Notes: generated by a model not told the origin, from the sequence alone. DNA of 64,000 bases from Phenylobacterium sp. J367 (GCF_024699985.1 NZ_JAJONA010000001.1:372001-436000), one strand, 5' to 3'. Shown: positions 47,908-58,505, counted from the stretch's first letter. Numbers and translations: made by a program.

Positions 47908-49269
47908 ATGCGCCTCGTGCCGTCACGGGTGCTGGCGCGCTGGCTGAAGCGCCAGTTGCCGACCAGCCTGTTCGGCCGCTCCCTGCTGATCATCGTCCTG
48001 CCCGTCGCCCTGATGCAGGTGGCGGTGACCTACATCTTCTTCGACGCCCACTGGCAGACCGTCACTGCGCGCCTCTCCGAGGGCCTGGCCGGCGACATCG
48101 CCTGGGCGGTGGAAAGCTACCAGGAGGACCCGACGCCCGAGGCCTTCGCGCGGCTCTCCGAGCGGGCCGAGGAATCCATGGGCCTGTCGGTCGCCCTGCA
48201 GCCCGGCCGCCGCCTGCCCGAGCGCCGGCGCGACCCGCCGGCGGCGCTGGAGCCGTTCTTCGCGCCCATCGACCGCTCGCTGGAGCGCGCCCTGGAGACC
48301 CGGCTCGACGCCCCCTACTGGTTCGACACCACCCGCTACCCGGCCTACGTCGACATCCGCGTGGCCGTGCCGGGCGGGGTGATGCGCGTGCTGGCGCCCC
48401 GCGACCGGGCCTTCGCCACCCAGGGGCACATCTTCGTCCTGTGGATGACCGTGGCGACGGTGCTGCTGACCACCATCGCCATCCTGTTCATCCGCAACCA
48501 GGTCCGCGCCATCGAGCGCCTGGCCAACGCCGCCGAGACCTTCGGGCGGGGCGGCGAGGTCCCCTATTTCAAGCCGCACGGCGCGCGCGAGGTCCGCCGG
48601 GCGGCCCATGCCTTCATCGACATGCGCAGCCGCATCCAGCGGCACATCGACCAGCGCACCACCCTCCTGGCCGCCGTCAGCCACGACCTGCGCACCCCGC
48701 TCACCCGCCTCAAGCTGGAACTGGCCCTGGCCGAGCCGTCGGCCCGCACCCAGGCGATGAAGTCCGACCTCGCCGAGATGGAGCACATGATCGACGAGTA
48801 CCTGGCCTTCGCCAGAGGCGAGGGCGGCGAGGCCGTCGAGACCGTGCGCCTGCGCGACCTGCTGGTGGAGGTCTCGGAAGGCGCGCGGCGGGCCGGCGCC
48901 CAGGTGGCGCTGACGGTCGATCCGGACCTCGTGGCCGCGGTCCGGCCGACGGCGCTCAAGCGGGCGCTCTCCAACCTCGTCATGAACGCGGCGGTGCACG
49001 GCGAGCGCGTGGAGCTGGCCGCCCACGCGATCCCCTCCGGCGGCGTGGAGATCCTCGTCGACGACGACGGCCCCGGCATCCCGGCCGAGCAGTACGAGGA
49101 CGCCTTCAAGGCCTTCGGGCGGCTCGACGAGGCCCGCAACCAGAACACCAAGGGCGTGGGGCTGGGCCTCGCCATCGCCCGCGACATCGCCCGCGGCCAC
49201 GGCGGCGACATCCAGCTCGGGACGAGCCCGCTCGGCGGACTGCGGGCCACGGTGCGGCTCCCGGGATAG
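47908..49269 (+). CDS. EnvZ-like sensor histidine kinase
   Basis: This 453-residue membrane kinase has a first helix (SLLIIVLPVALMQVAVTYIFF), a periplasmic region of about 130 residues, a second helix (VLWMTVATVLLTTIAILFI), HAMP (NQVRAIERLANAAETFGRG), HisKA with the phospho-His (AAVSHDLRTPLTRLKLELAL) and an ATPase domain with DDDGPGIPAEQYEDAF and GVGLGLAIARDIARGHGG. ATG 47908 is used, as upstream sequence is the repeat. It pairs with the preceding OmpR regulator. Confidence 0.9.
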   Translation: MRLVPSRVLARWLKRQLPTSLFGRSLLIIVLPVALMQVAVTYIFFDAHWQTVTARLSEGLAGDIAWAVESYQEDPTPEAFARLSERAEESMGLSVALQPGRRLPERRRDPPAALEPFFAPIDRSLERALETRLDAPYWFDTTRYPAYVDIRVAVPGGVMRVLAPRDRAFATQGHIFVLWMTVATVLLTTIAILFIRNQVRAIERLANAAETFGRGGEVPYFKPHGAREVRRAAHAFIDMRSRIQRHIDQRTTLLAAVSHDLRTPLTRLKLELALAEPSARTQAMKSDLAEMEHMIDEYLAFARGEGGEAVETVRLRDLLVEVSEGARRAGAQVALTVDPDLVAAVRPTALKRALSNLVMNAAVHGERVELAAHAIPSGGVEILVDDDGPGIPAEQYEDAFKAFGRLDEARNQNTKGVGLGLAIARDIARGHGGDIQLGTSPLGGLRATVRLPG

Positions 49270-49343
49270 GAATTTCACCCAACATCGTTCAGTCGCCGTT
49301 CACGCGCTAAGGTGAAGCCTGACCTCATCCGGGGAGACCTTCC

Positions 49344-49772
49344 ATGCGCCTGATGCTGGCCGCCGCGCTCGCCCTCGTCGCCACGCCGGCCCTGGCCGCC
49401 GATCCGGTCGAGGGCGACTGGTTCAACAAGGACGCCAGCGCTCGGGTGAAGCTCGCGCCCTGCGCCGGGTCCGCCGATCGGCTCTGCGGAACCATCGTCT
49501 GGCTGAAGGCCCCCAACGACACCGCCGGACAGCCGAAGAAGGACGTGAACAATCCCGACGCGAAGCTCCGCGCCCGCGGGATCGTCGGCCTGCCGTTCCT
49601 CAGGGATTTCAAGCGCGCCGAGCCCGGCCGCTGGACCGGCGGCAAGATCTACGACCCGGAGAGCGGCAAGACCTACGACTCGAAGCTGCGCCTCAACGGC
49701 GACGGCTCGCTCAAGCTCGAAGGCTGCGTCCTGATGATCTGCCAGGCCCAGACCTGGCGCCGGGCGGCATGA
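49344..49772 (+). CDS. DUF2147 secreted protein
   Basis: The 142-residue protein has a signal peptide ending PALA and the DUF2147 pattern: DPVEGDWFNKDASARVKLAPC, LCGTIVWLKAPNDTAGQPKKD, NPDAKLRARGIVGLPFLRDF, then TGGKIYDPESGKTYDSKL and CQAQTWRR. It probably folds as a small periplasmic beta barrel. The function is unknown. A ribosome-binding site GGGGAGA is upstream. Confidence 0.82.
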   Translation: MRLMLAAALALVATPALAADPVEGDWFNKDASARVKLAPCAGSADRLCGTIVWLKAPNDTAGQPKKDVNNPDAKLRARGIVGLPFLRDFKRAEPGRWTGGKIYDPESGKTYDSKLRLNGDGSLKLEGCVLMICQAQTWRRAA

Positions 49773-49827
49773 GCGCGTCAGGCGGAAGTGTGAAGCGGTT
49801 TCGCCGCCCGGACGCGCGACACTGGTC

Positions 49828-50625
49828 CTAGGCGCCCAGCTCCCGCGACCGCTTCACCGCCCGCACCACCGCCTCGCGCAGCAGGCTGGGCAGGCCGTCC
49901 GCGCCCAGCAGGACGTTCAGCGCCGCCTCCGTCGTCCCGGCCGGCGAGGTCACCTGCCGGCGCAGTTCCGACGGCTCCTCGCCGGTCTCGGCCAGCAGCG
50001 CGGCGGCCCCGATCAGGGTCGAGCGCGCCAGCCGCCTGGCCTCCTTCTCCGGCAGGCCGGCGGCCTGGCCGGCGCCCTCCAGGGCCTCGATGAAGGCGTA
50101 GAGGTAGGCCGGGCCCGAGCCGGAGACGGCGGTGGCCGCATGCATCAGGTTTTCGTCGGCGAGGTCGACCACGGCGCCCAGCGGCTCGAACAGCGCATGC
50201 GCCCGGGCCAGAGCGGCGGGGTCGTCGGCGAAGAGGCTGGCGGTCCCCTGGCCGATCGCCGCCGCCGTGGTCGGCATCACCCGGGCCACGCAGCGGCCGC
50301 CGAACTCGCGGCTCAGGTCCTGGGATTTCACGCCGGCGGCCACCGAGACCACCACAGCGTCCGAGGCCAGCCAGGGCGCCGTCTCGGCCGCCACGTCGCG
50401 CCAGAGCTGCGGCTTCACGCAGAGCAGCACGGTCCTGGCCCGGGCCAGTTCGGCGTCGGGGGGATTGACCAGCGCGCCCTCGGCCTCGAGCGCGGCGACC
50501 TGCGCGCCCGGCGCGGGATCGCGGATCATCAGGTCGGAAGCCTCGAAGGCGCCGGCGCGCCGCCAGCCGTCGAGCACCGCGCCGCCCATGCGGCCGGCGC
50601 CCAGCATCAGGATGGGCGTGATCAT
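49828..50625 (-). CDS. proC: Pyrroline-5-carboxylate reductase
   Basis: This 265-residue enzyme makes proline from pyrroline-5-carboxylate using NAD(P)H. The Rossmann start ILMLGAGRMGGAVLDGW, the conserved CVKPQLWRDV, RVMPTTAAAIGQGTASLF, SGSGPAYLYAFIEAL and the C-terminal VTSPAGTTEAALNVL are all present. It begins at ATG 50625 and lies 49 bp downstream of the ybjN-like gene on the same strand. Confidence 0.9.
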   Translation of the reverse strand: MITPILMLGAGRMGGAVLDGWRRAGAFEASDLMIRDPAPGAQVAALEAEGALVNPPDAELARARTVLLCVKPQLWRDVAAETAPWLASDAVVVSVAAGVKSQDLSREFGGRCVARVMPTTAAAIGQGTASLFADDPAALARAHALFEPLGAVVDLADENLMHAATAVSGSGPAYLYAFIEALEGAGQAAGLPEKEARRLARSTLIGAAALLAETGEEPSELRRQVTSPAGTTEAALNVLLGADGLPSLLREAVVRAVKRSRELGA

Positions 50626-50674
50626 GGGCGCGACCCTTAGCTAGGACCGCGCCGCTGACAACCCTTAGAGGTGG

Positions 50675-51178
50675 TTAAGCCTCGCCGACCGTCTCGAACA
50701 TACAGGCGGCGATGGCGTCCTGCGGCGACTTGGCCCCGCGGACCAGGAAGTCGAACGCCGGGTAGAACCGGTCGCCCGCCTCCACCGCCACGTCGATCAT
50801 CGCCGCGGCCTGGGCCAGGCTCGGCTGCTCGCCGGTCATCAGCGCCATGCCGTGCCGGAAGATGATCTCGCCGTCTTCCCACAGCTCGAAGTGGCCGAGC
50901 CAGACGCGCGGGTTGATGGCGGCGATCAGCTCCTGGGCCTGGGGACGCATCTCCTTCTCGACCGTCAGGTCCATGGAGAGGCAGAGCTGCAGGCAATCGG
51001 CTTCCGGGCGCCAGGCGAACCAGAGTTCATAGTCCTTCCAGTCGCCGGCGAGAGCGAACGCGAGATCCCCGTCTTCTGTCCGGTCGAACGGCAGGTTTTC
51101 CGCCGTGAGCACATGCTCGACCACGTCCAGGGGATCGTTTCCCAGGAGGACGTTGTCGTCAGAGGGGGTGATGTCCAT
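50675..51178 (-). CDS. YbjN-domain protein
   Basis: This 167-residue protein has the YbjN (type III chaperone-like) fold with DDNVLLGNDPLDVVEHVLTA, LPFDRTEDGDLAFALAGDWK and WLGHFELWEDGEIIFRHGMA. YbjN proteins are tolerance or chaperone-like factors without a defined reaction. It is upstream of proC and could share its transcript. The 160 bp before it hold its promoter region and nothing else recognised. Confidence 0.78.
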   Translation of the reverse strand: MDITPSDDNVLLGNDPLDVVEHVLTAENLPFDRTEDGDLAFALAGDWKDYELWFAWRPEADCLQLCLSMDLTVEKEMRPQAQELIAAINPRVWLGHFELWEDGEIIFRHGMALMTGEQPSLAQAAAMIDVAVEAGDRFYPAFDFLVRGAKSPQDAIAACMFETVGEA

Positions 51179-51340
51179 GAGAACCGAGGTCCTTTCGCAT
51201 GGGGCGGAGAACAGAGAGCCGTCCTCGAATCGCCTGCGATATCGAAGTTAGTCTGGTTTGTGGCGCGGCCGTCACCACGATCTTGTGGCCTGCGACGCGC
51301 TTTCGCACCCGGGGTTGTGGGTAAGTCAGCGGCTCGGCCT

Positions 51341-51616
51341 TCAGGGGGCGTCTTTCGGCGCCGGCTTGGCCCTGGGCGGCGCCTTGGGCTTCGGGGCGGT
51401 CTCGCCCTTCAGCGCCGCGATTTCGGCCCGGAGCGCCGCGACCTCGGCCCTCAGCGCGTCCAGCTCCTCGCGGCGCACGAGATCGAGCTCGGCGGCGACG
51501 CGGTCGGCCTGGGAACGGAAGGCGGCGCGGGCCTCCTCGCTTGCGGCCTGGGCGAGGCCCAGGGCGGCGGTGGAGAGCTTGGCCATCTCGTCGAGGAACG
51601 GGTTCTGGGTCTGCAT
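51341..51616 (-). CDS. ubiK: UbiK accessory factor (YqiC family)
   Basis: This 91-residue protein has MQTQNPFLDEMAKLSTAALG followed by an Ala-rich helix, a coiled-coil (REELDALRAEVAALRAEIAA) and a Lys/Pro/Ala tail. It fits the UbiK/YqiC family, a trimeric membrane-associated factor for aerobic ubiquinone synthesis. It is divergent from lgt, with 121 bp between that hold both promoters. Confidence 0.75.
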   Translation of the reverse strand: MQTQNPFLDEMAKLSTAALGLAQAASEEARAAFRSQADRVAAELDLVRREELDALRAEVAALRAEIAALKGETAPKPKAPPRAKPAPKDAP

Positions 51617-51737
51617 CTTACGCTCTGAGAGCGGCCGGGACTGGCCGCCTACTCACTCCTATATGGCCCCTGGGGGTCGAAAGCCTAGGGTTAGTCGTCT
51701 AAACCCTGATGCCCTGAACGCTGGAGCTGCAGGAACC

Positions 51738-52607
51738 GTGCCTTTTCCCGAGTTCGACCCCGTTCTTGTGCAGATCGGGCCTTTCGCCATCCGCTGGTAC
51801 GCGCTGGCCTATGTGGGCGGCATCCTGCTGGGCTGGCGCTACGCCGTGGCGCTCATCCGCGACAGCCGCCTCTGGGTCAACCGCCCGCCGCCGGTGAACA
51901 GCGAACAGGTCGACGACCTGATCCTCTGGGTGACCATCGGCATCATCGCCGGCGGCCGGCTGGGCCACGTCCTGTTCTACACGCCCGGCATGCTGGCCCA
52001 GGACCCCTTGCAGGTGTTCAAGGTCTGGGAGGGCGGCATGAGCTTCCACGGGGGCGCCATCGGCGTGTTCATCGCCATGATCGTCTTCTCATGGCGCAAC
52101 GGAATCGACCTCTGGCGGCTAGGCGACCTAGTCTCGCCGGTCGTGCCGATCGGGCTCTTCTTCGGCCGCATCGCCAACTTCATCAACGGCGAGCTGTGGG
52201 GCCGGCCCACCGACGTCCCCTGGGCCTTCGTGTTCCCCGGCGCCGGACCGGAACCCCGCCACCCGAGCCAGCTCTACGAGGCCGCGCTGGAGGGCCTGCT
52301 GCTGTTCGCCCTCCTCGCCTGGGCGGTCTATGGCGCGAAGCTCCTGAACCGCCGCGGCGTGGTGATGGGGATGTTCGTAGCCGGCTACGGCCTCGTCCGC
52401 GCCAGCCTGGAGAACGTCCGCGAGCCGGACGCCTACATGCCCGACTTCCCGCTCGGCCTGACCATGGGGATGATGCTGTCGATCCCGATGATCGCCTTCG
52501 GCGTCTGGCTGATCTGGCGCGGCCTGAAGGAGCCCCTGCCCCCGGCGCTTGCCGCCGCGGACCGCGTCCCGCCGAAGTCCACCCGCACGGCCGATGAGCC
52601 TGCGTGA
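51738..52607 (+). CDS. lgt: Prolipoprotein diacylglyceryl transferase
   Basis: This 289-residue membrane enzyme attaches diacylglycerol to lipoprotein cysteines. Signatures: MSFHGGAIGVFIAM, GRIANFINGELWGRPTDVPW (Lgt signature) and RHPSQLYEAALEGLLLF. It starts at GTG 51738, after AGGAACC; a longer reading upstream is antisense to ubiK. Its end overlaps the midA start by 14 bp. Confidence 0.9.
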   Translation: MPFPEFDPVLVQIGPFAIRWYALAYVGGILLGWRYAVALIRDSRLWVNRPPPVNSEQVDDLILWVTIGIIAGGRLGHVLFYTPGMLAQDPLQVFKVWEGGMSFHGGAIGVFIAMIVFSWRNGIDLWRLGDLVSPVVPIGLFFGRIANFINGELWGRPTDVPWAFVFPGAGPEPRHPSQLYEAALEGLLLFALLAWAVYGAKLLNRRGVVMGMFVAGYGLVRASLENVREPDAYMPDFPLGLTMGMMLSIPMIAFGVWLIWRGLKEPLPPALAAADRVPPKSTRTADEPA

Positions 52608-53646
52608 CCGGCTGGCGGCGGAGATCGCCGCCGGCGGACCGATCAGCGTGGCCCAGTTCATGGCCCGCTGCCTGCACGATCCGCAGGACGGGTACTACGC
52701 CACGCGCCCGGCGCTCGGCCCGGAAGGCGACTTCATCACCGCGCCCCTGGTGAGCCAGATGTTCGGCGAGCTGATCGGCGTCTGGGCGGTGGCCTGCTGG
52801 CAGGCGCTGGGCGAGCCGGCCGCGCTGCGCCTCGTGGAGATGGGCCCCGGCGACGGGACCCTGATGAGCGACCTCCTGCGCGCCGCACGCATGGCCCCGG
52901 CGTTCGTGGCCGCCGCCGACACCTGGCTGGTGGAGACCTCCCCGCCGCTCAGGGAGAAGCAGCGCCGGCTGCTCGGCGACCGGGTCCGCTGGGCGGCGTC
53001 CCTCGACGAGGTCCCGGGCGGCGCGCCGCTGATCCTTGTCGCCAACGAGCTCCTCGACTGCCTGCCGGCCCGGCAGTTCGTCCGCACCGCCACCGGCTGG
53101 GCCGAGCAGGTCGTCGGCCTCGACGCCGAGGGGCAGCTCACCTTCGGTCTGGCCAACGCCCCGCAGCTTCCCTTCCCCGACGCGCCCGAGGGCGCGGTCT
53201 GGGAGCAGTCCGCCGCCCAGGAGAGCCTCGGCCGTGCGCTCGCCGCCCGCATCGTCCAGGACGGCGGCGCCGCCCTGCTGATCGACTACGGCCGCGACCG
53301 GCCTGGCTTCGGCGACACCCTCCAGGCGCTCCTGCGCCACGAGAAGGTGGACCCGCTCGAGGGTCCCGGCGAGGCCGACATCACCGTCCATGCCGACTTC
53401 CCCGCCGTGCTCGACGCCGCCCAGGCGGAGGGCGCCCGCACCGCCATCCTCACCCAGGGCGAGTTCCTGGCCCGGCTCGGCATCGGCGAACGCGCCGAGG
53501 CCCTGGTCCGCGCCCGGCCCGACAAGAGCGCCGTCCTCGGCCGCCAGCTCAACCGCCTGGTCGCCGCCGACCAGATGGGCGAGCTCTTCAAGGCCGGCGT
53601 CATCCACTCCCCGGGCTGGACGCCGCCCGCGTTCGAGGCCGAATAG
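52594..53646 (+). CDS. MidA/NDUFAF7-like SAM-dependent methyltransferase
   Basis: This 350-residue protein belongs to the family that methylates an Arg of complex I in mitochondria. It shows FITAPLVSQMFGELIGVWAV, the SAM motif EMGPGDGTLMSDLLRAAR, and ANELLDCLPARQFV, followed by TQGEFLARLGIGERAEAL. ATG 52594 overlaps the lgt end. It lies in the order lgt-midA-pgeF, which is common in alphaproteobacteria. Confidence 0.85.
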   Translation: MSLRDRLAAEIAAGGPISVAQFMARCLHDPQDGYYATRPALGPEGDFITAPLVSQMFGELIGVWAVACWQALGEPAALRLVEMGPGDGTLMSDLLRAARMAPAFVAAADTWLVETSPPLREKQRRLLGDRVRWAASLDEVPGGAPLILVANELLDCLPARQFVRTATGWAEQVVGLDAEGQLTFGLANAPQLPFPDAPEGAVWEQSAAQESLGRALAARIVQDGGAALLIDYGRDRPGFGDTLQALLRHEKVDPLEGPGEADITVHADFPAVLDAAQAEGARTAILTQGEFLARLGIGERAEALVRARPDKSAVLGRQLNRLVAADQMGELFKAGVIHSPGWTPPAFEAE

Positions 53647-53652
53647 GACCGC

Positions 53653-54420
53653 ATGAGCCTTCCCGTCATCACCGCGCCCGTCCTCCAGCTCCCGGGCGTC
53701 CGCCACGCCTTCTTCACGCGCCAGGGCGGCGTGTCGGCGGGCCTCTACGCCAGCCTGAATGTCGGCGTCGGCTCGAAGGACGATCCCGACGCCGTGGCCG
53801 AGAACCGCCGCCGGGCCGCCGCCCATTTCGGCGCGGAGCAGATCGTCACCGCCTACCAGGTCCACTCCCCCACCGCCCTCGTCGCCGACGGCCCCTGGCC
53901 CGCCGGCCCGCCCCAGGCCGACGCGGTGGTCAGCGCCACGGCCGGCGTGGTCTGCGGAGCGCTGGCCGCCGACTGCGCGCCGGTCCTGCTGGCCGATCCC
54001 GAGGCCCGGGTGGTCGCCGCCGCCCACGCCGGCTGGAAGGGCGCGCTGACCGGCGTCGCCGAATCGGCGGTCGCCCGGATGGAGGAGCTGGGCGCCCGGC
54101 GCGACCGCATCCGCGCGGCGATCGGCCCCTGCATCGGCCCGGCCTCCTACGAGGTCGGCGTCGAGTTCCTGGAGCGCTTCGTGCACTTCGACCGCGCCTA
54201 CGGCCGCTACTTCACGGCGGCCGCAAGCGACGACAAGCGGATGTTCGACCTGCCGGCCTTCGTGCTCGGCCGCCTGGAGGCCGCCGGAGTCAGGGGCCCG
54301 GAATGGGTCGGGCGCGACACCTGCGCCGAGCCCGACTGGTTCTTCTCCAACCGCCGCGCCTTCAAGGCGGCGGAACCCGACTACGGCCGCCTGCTCTCGG
54401 CGATCGTTCTGGAGCCCTGA
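53653..54420 (+). CDS. pgeF: Peptidoglycan editing factor PgeF (laccase-domain, YfiH)
   Basis: This 255-residue purine-nucleoside/peptidoglycan-editing protein binds zinc or copper in ADCAPVLLADPEARVVAAAHAG-type sequence. Visible motifs are RQGGVSAGLYASLNVGVGSK, TAYQVHSPTALVADG, GALAADCAPVLLAD and AAHAGWKGALTGVAESA. It follows midA by 6 bp and ends before the prs promoter. Confidence 0.88.
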   Translation: MSLPVITAPVLQLPGVRHAFFTRQGGVSAGLYASLNVGVGSKDDPDAVAENRRRAAAHFGAEQIVTAYQVHSPTALVADGPWPAGPPQADAVVSATAGVVCGALAADCAPVLLADPEARVVAAAHAGWKGALTGVAESAVARMEELGARRDRIRAAIGPCIGPASYEVGVEFLERFVHFDRAYGRYFTAAASDDKRMFDLPAFVLGRLEAAGVRGPEWVGRDTCAEPDWFFSNRRAFKAAEPDYGRLLSAIVLEP

Positions 54421-54490
54421 GGGGGATAGACTCAGCGCCCGCCTTTGCTACAAGGCCCGCCCATAGCGACATCGCCACGGGACCTCCAAA

Positions 54491-55426
<936 letters not shown>

Positions 55427-55553
55427 GGATTTTCCTGCGGCGCGGTCAAATGGTCGCGGCCGGTCAGGAAGAGTTTACCATACCGGGCCACATTCTCGCC
55501 CGCGGGGGATGTATCTTCGGCTCCACTGGGTATCAGGGGGAAAGTCTCCGCAC

Positions 55554-56594
55554 ATGACGTCCGCGCTTCGGATCCGACGGGTCCTGTCCTTCGCCGCGCT
55601 CGCCGCGGCCGCCGTTCTTGCCGCCTGCGCCGAAGCCCCGCCGCCCGCGCCGCCCCCGGCGCCCCCGCCGGCCGCCAGCCTGTCGCCGAAGGTGATCGAG
55701 CAGGCCGGCGCCTACCGCGCCTATGTCCTGAAGGCCCAGCAGATCTCGCCGGCCTTCACCAATGGACCTTCGGTGGCCGAGGCCGTGCGCGTGGGCGCCG
55801 CCTATGAGCCCCAGCAGATGGTCCGCGGCGCCATCGCCTACGGCGCCGTGGCCGCCATGCAGGACCAGGCCTTCGTGGCCGGCGTCCGCGTCTATGCCGC
55901 CGATCCCGAGGGCCGGCGCAAGGTCGCCTACGACATCATGCGCGATCCGGCCTATGTGGTCGGCATCCAGGGCGCGTCCAGCGCCGCGGGCCAGGTGATC
56001 GCGGCCCTCGGCGGCGACGGCCAGAAGCTGCTCGAACAGGGCCGCCTCGTGAAGCAGGCCGCCTACGACGTGCAGCGGGCCTCCTGGTCCAAGGGCGACG
56101 TCTCCGGCCGCGAGGCCCGCCTGTTGCTCGCCAAGCAGCTCTCCACCACCCCGGTCCTGCCGGACATCGGCGAGACCTCCCGCCTCCAGGCCGCCGCGGT
56201 CGGCGCCCCGGCGCTCGGCCTCACCGGATCGCCCGCCAGCCCGCCCTATTCGCCGGTGGTCGTCCGCGCGCTCGCCGTGGCCGCTCTGGCCAACCTCGGC
56301 TACGGCGGCGACGACGCCATGGAGCAGGTCATGCCGCTCCTCGCCGACCCCACCTCGGGCAGCTGCCTCAACATGTCCAAGCTGAACCTCTACCAGTGCC
56401 TGGCCGTGGCCAAGCCGCACTACGAGGATGTCTTCTGCCTGGGCCAGCACATCCTGATCGACACCGGCGCCTGCCTGATCAAGGGCGTCGGCCTGCCGGC
56501 CCCGACCGACGGCCGGATGATCATCGTCTCCAGCGAGACCGCGAAGCCGGTCTCCACCGCCAAGCCCAAGGCGGCGCCGACTCGCAAGCGCTGA
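55554..56594 (+). CDS. Lipoprotein of unknown function
   Basis: The 346-residue protein has a lipobox signal (SFAALAAAAVLAACAEAP), a Pro-Ala linker, and a helical domain rich in VRVGAAYEPQQMVRGAIAYG and AIAYGAVAAMQDQAF. Four Cys near the end (GSCLNMSKLNLYQCLAVAKPH, EDVFCLGQHILIDTGACL) could form two disulfides. I recognise no family; similar lipoproteins occur next to rplY in Caulobacterales. A strong terminator follows. Confidence 0.65.
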   Translation: MTSALRIRRVLSFAALAAAAVLAACAEAPPPAPPPAPPPAASLSPKVIEQAGAYRAYVLKAQQISPAFTNGPSVAEAVRVGAAYEPQQMVRGAIAYGAVAAMQDQAFVAGVRVYAADPEGRRKVAYDIMRDPAYVVGIQGASSAAGQVIAALGGDGQKLLEQGRLVKQAAYDVQRASWSKGDVSGREARLLLAKQLSTTPVLPDIGETSRLQAAAVGAPALGLTGSPASPPYSPVVVRALAVAALANLGYGGDDAMEQVMPLLADPTSGSCLNMSKLNLYQCLAVAKPHYEDVFCLGQHILIDTGACLIKGVGLPAPTDGRMIIVSSETAKPVSTAKPKAAPTRKR

Positions 56595-56615
56595 GGAAGA
56601 CTCGTTAAAACAACG

Positions 56616-56646
56616 GCCCCGCCCCGTTGCATGGGGCGGGGCTTTT
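56616..56646 (+). terminator. Rho-independent terminator after the lipoprotein gene
   Basis: GCCCCGCCCC (56616-56625) pairs with GGGGCGGGGC (56633-56642) around a 7-nt loop, followed by TTTTG. It ends the lipoprotein transcript 22 bp after the stop codon. Confidence 0.88.
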
Positions 56647-56737
56647 GTGTATCTACGCGCACCCTATTGACCCCCCGGGTCGCAGATTTGCGTCGCCGCG
56701 CTGTCTACGCGCGGCGGCTTCGTTTTGAGGCATGGCG

Positions 56738-57358
56738 ATGGCCGAGATCATCCTGAACGTTGAAGTGCGCGAGCGGACCGGCACCGGTGGCGCGCGCGAA
56801 GCCCGTCGCTCGGGCCTGGTCCCCGGCATCCTGTACGGCGGCGACAAGGACCCCGTGGCCATCTCCGTGAAGGCCAACGAGTTCCGCAAGGCGCTCTACA
56901 CCGGCAAGCTGCTGGGCCACCTGGTGACCCTGAAGTACGGCAAGGAATCCCAGCCGGTGATCGCCAAGGCCGTGGACATGCATCCGGTCACCGACGAGCC
57001 GGTGCACTTCGACCTCTACCGGGTCGATGAGCATCAGCAGATCAAGATCGACGTGCCGGTGCACTTCGCGAACCAGGACGAGTCCCCGGGCCTGAAGCGC
57101 GGCGGCACCCTGAACGTCTCGCTGCACAGCGTGAACGTCGCCTGCGCCGCCGACCACATCCCGGAAGAGATCCTGATCGACCTGACCGGCCTCGAGATCG
57201 GCACGTCCATCCGCGTCTCCGACCTGAAGCTGCCGAAGGGCGTCGAAGCCGCCGTTGACGGCGACCTCGTGGTCGCCAGCATCGCCGGCGCCATGGCCGA
57301 GGTCTCGGAAGAGGCCGAAGGCGGCGAAACCGAAGCGGCCGAAGGCGGCGAGGAGTAA
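56738..57358 (+). CDS. rplY: 50S ribosomal protein L25 (Ctc form)
   Basis: This 206-residue protein binds 5S rRNA. It has [59 protein letters not shown] and the Ctc-type C-terminal extension ending in an acidic tail ([16 protein letters not shown]). ATG 56738 is preferred over 56732 because TTTTGAGG then sits 7 bp upstream. It is followed 28 bp later by pth, a common pairing. Confidence 0.9.
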   Translation: MAEIILNVEVRERTGTGGAREARRSGLVPGILYGGDKDPVAISVKANEFRKALYTGKLLGHLVTLKYGKESQPVIAKAVDMHPVTDEPVHFDLYRVDEHQQIKIDVPVHFANQDESPGLKRGGTLNVSLHSVNVACAADHIPEEILIDLTGLEIGTSIRVSDLKLPKGVEAAVDGDLVVASIAGAMAEVSEEAEGGETEAAEGGEE

Positions 57359-57386
57359 TCCTCCCCGGTTCGACGGCGGAGCGCAC

Positions 57387-58003
57387 ATGCTGCTCATCGC
57401 AGGCCTGGGGAATCCCGGCCCGACGTACGCCAAGAACCGCCACAACATCGGCTTCATGGCCGTTGACGAGATCGCGCGCCGGTGGGGCTTCTCACCGGCG
57501 CGTTCGCGTTTCCAGAGCATCGCTCAGGAAGGCCAGATCGACACCCCGGACGGCCCGGTCCGCGCCCTGATCCTGAAGCCCCAGACCTTCTACAACGAGA
57601 GCGGCCGCGCGGTCGGCGAGGCGCTGAAGTTCTTCAAGCTGAAGCCCGCCGACCTGGTGGTCTTCTACGACGAGATCGACCTCGCCCCCGGGCGCTTCCG
57701 GATGAAGACCGGCGGCGGCGCGGCCGGCAACAACGGCATCCGCTCGGTGACCGCCCAGGTCGGCCCCGACTTCCGCCGCGCCCGGCTCGGCACCGGCCAC
57801 CCGGGCGACAAGGCCCTGGTCCACGGCCATGTGCTCTCCGACTTCCACAAGGCCGAGATGAAGTGGGTCACGCCGCTCCTGGAGGCCTGCGCCGACGCCG
57901 CCCCCTCCTCGCGGCCGGGGAAGACGAGAAGTACCAGAACGAGGTCATGCGCCTCGCCCCTTCCGAAAAGCTCGACCCCCGCAAGCTCGCCCGCGGCGAT
58001 TGA
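57387..58003 (+). CDS. pth: Peptidyl-tRNA hydrolase (one frameshift near the end)
   Basis: This essential enzyme frees tRNA from dropped peptidyl-tRNA. The core is intact: [20 protein letters not shown] (catalytic His), [39 protein letters not shown] and [12 protein letters not shown]. The frame is lost at a five-C run (57901-57905). One more C gives [20 protein letters not shown] and ends [10 protein letters not shown]. Because loss of Pth is lethal, the break is probably a sequencing error. Confidence 0.9.
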
Positions 58004-58055
58004 GCCCGGCGCCATCCAAGGCCTATGATACCGGTGTCATGTTCTGGAGACACCG

Positions 58056-58505
58056 ATGCGCCCCGCCGTCCTCGCCCTGCTGCTCGCCACCGCCGCCGCC
58101 CCCGCCGTCGCCGCGCCGGTCCCGGCCGACGTCGCCGCCGCAGTGAAGGCGGCCGAGCCCCGCATGACCATCACCGAGGCCGAGCTCAAGGAGCGCGACG
58201 GCCGCCGCTACTACGATGTGGAGGGCACGCTGCCCGACGGCTCCGAGATCGAGCTCGACATGCTGCAGACGCCGGAGGGCTGGCAGGTCGTGGAGATCCA
58301 GCGCGACATCCCCTGGGCGGCCGCGCCAGCGCCGGTCCGCGCCGCCGTCCCCACCGCCAGGCCCGTCCGCGTCATCGAGAGCAAGCAGACCGACGGCTCG
58401 GTAATCTACGAGCTCTTCGCCGAGGGCCAGCCGAAGGACCCGGCCATCGAGGTCCAGTGGGAGTCCGGCCAGGCGAAGGTGCTGGAGGGCCGCTGGCCGC
58501 ACTAG
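58056..58505 (+). CDS. Secreted PepSY-like protein
   Basis: The 149-residue protein has a signal peptide (LALLLATAAAPAVA) and a core of two PepSY-type segments (AEPRMTITEAELKERDGRRY, YDVEGTLPDGSEIELDMLQT and YELFAEGQPKDPAIEVQW), which often act as peptidase inhibitors or sensors. It is 52 bp after pth. Function is unknown. Confidence 0.65.
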   Translation: MRPAVLALLLATAAAPAVAAPVPADVAAAVKAAEPRMTITEAELKERDGRRYYDVEGTLPDGSEIELDMLQTPEGWQVVEIQRDIPWAAAPAPVRAAVPTARPVRVIESKQTDGSVIYELFAEGQPKDPAIEVQWESGQAKVLEGRWPH

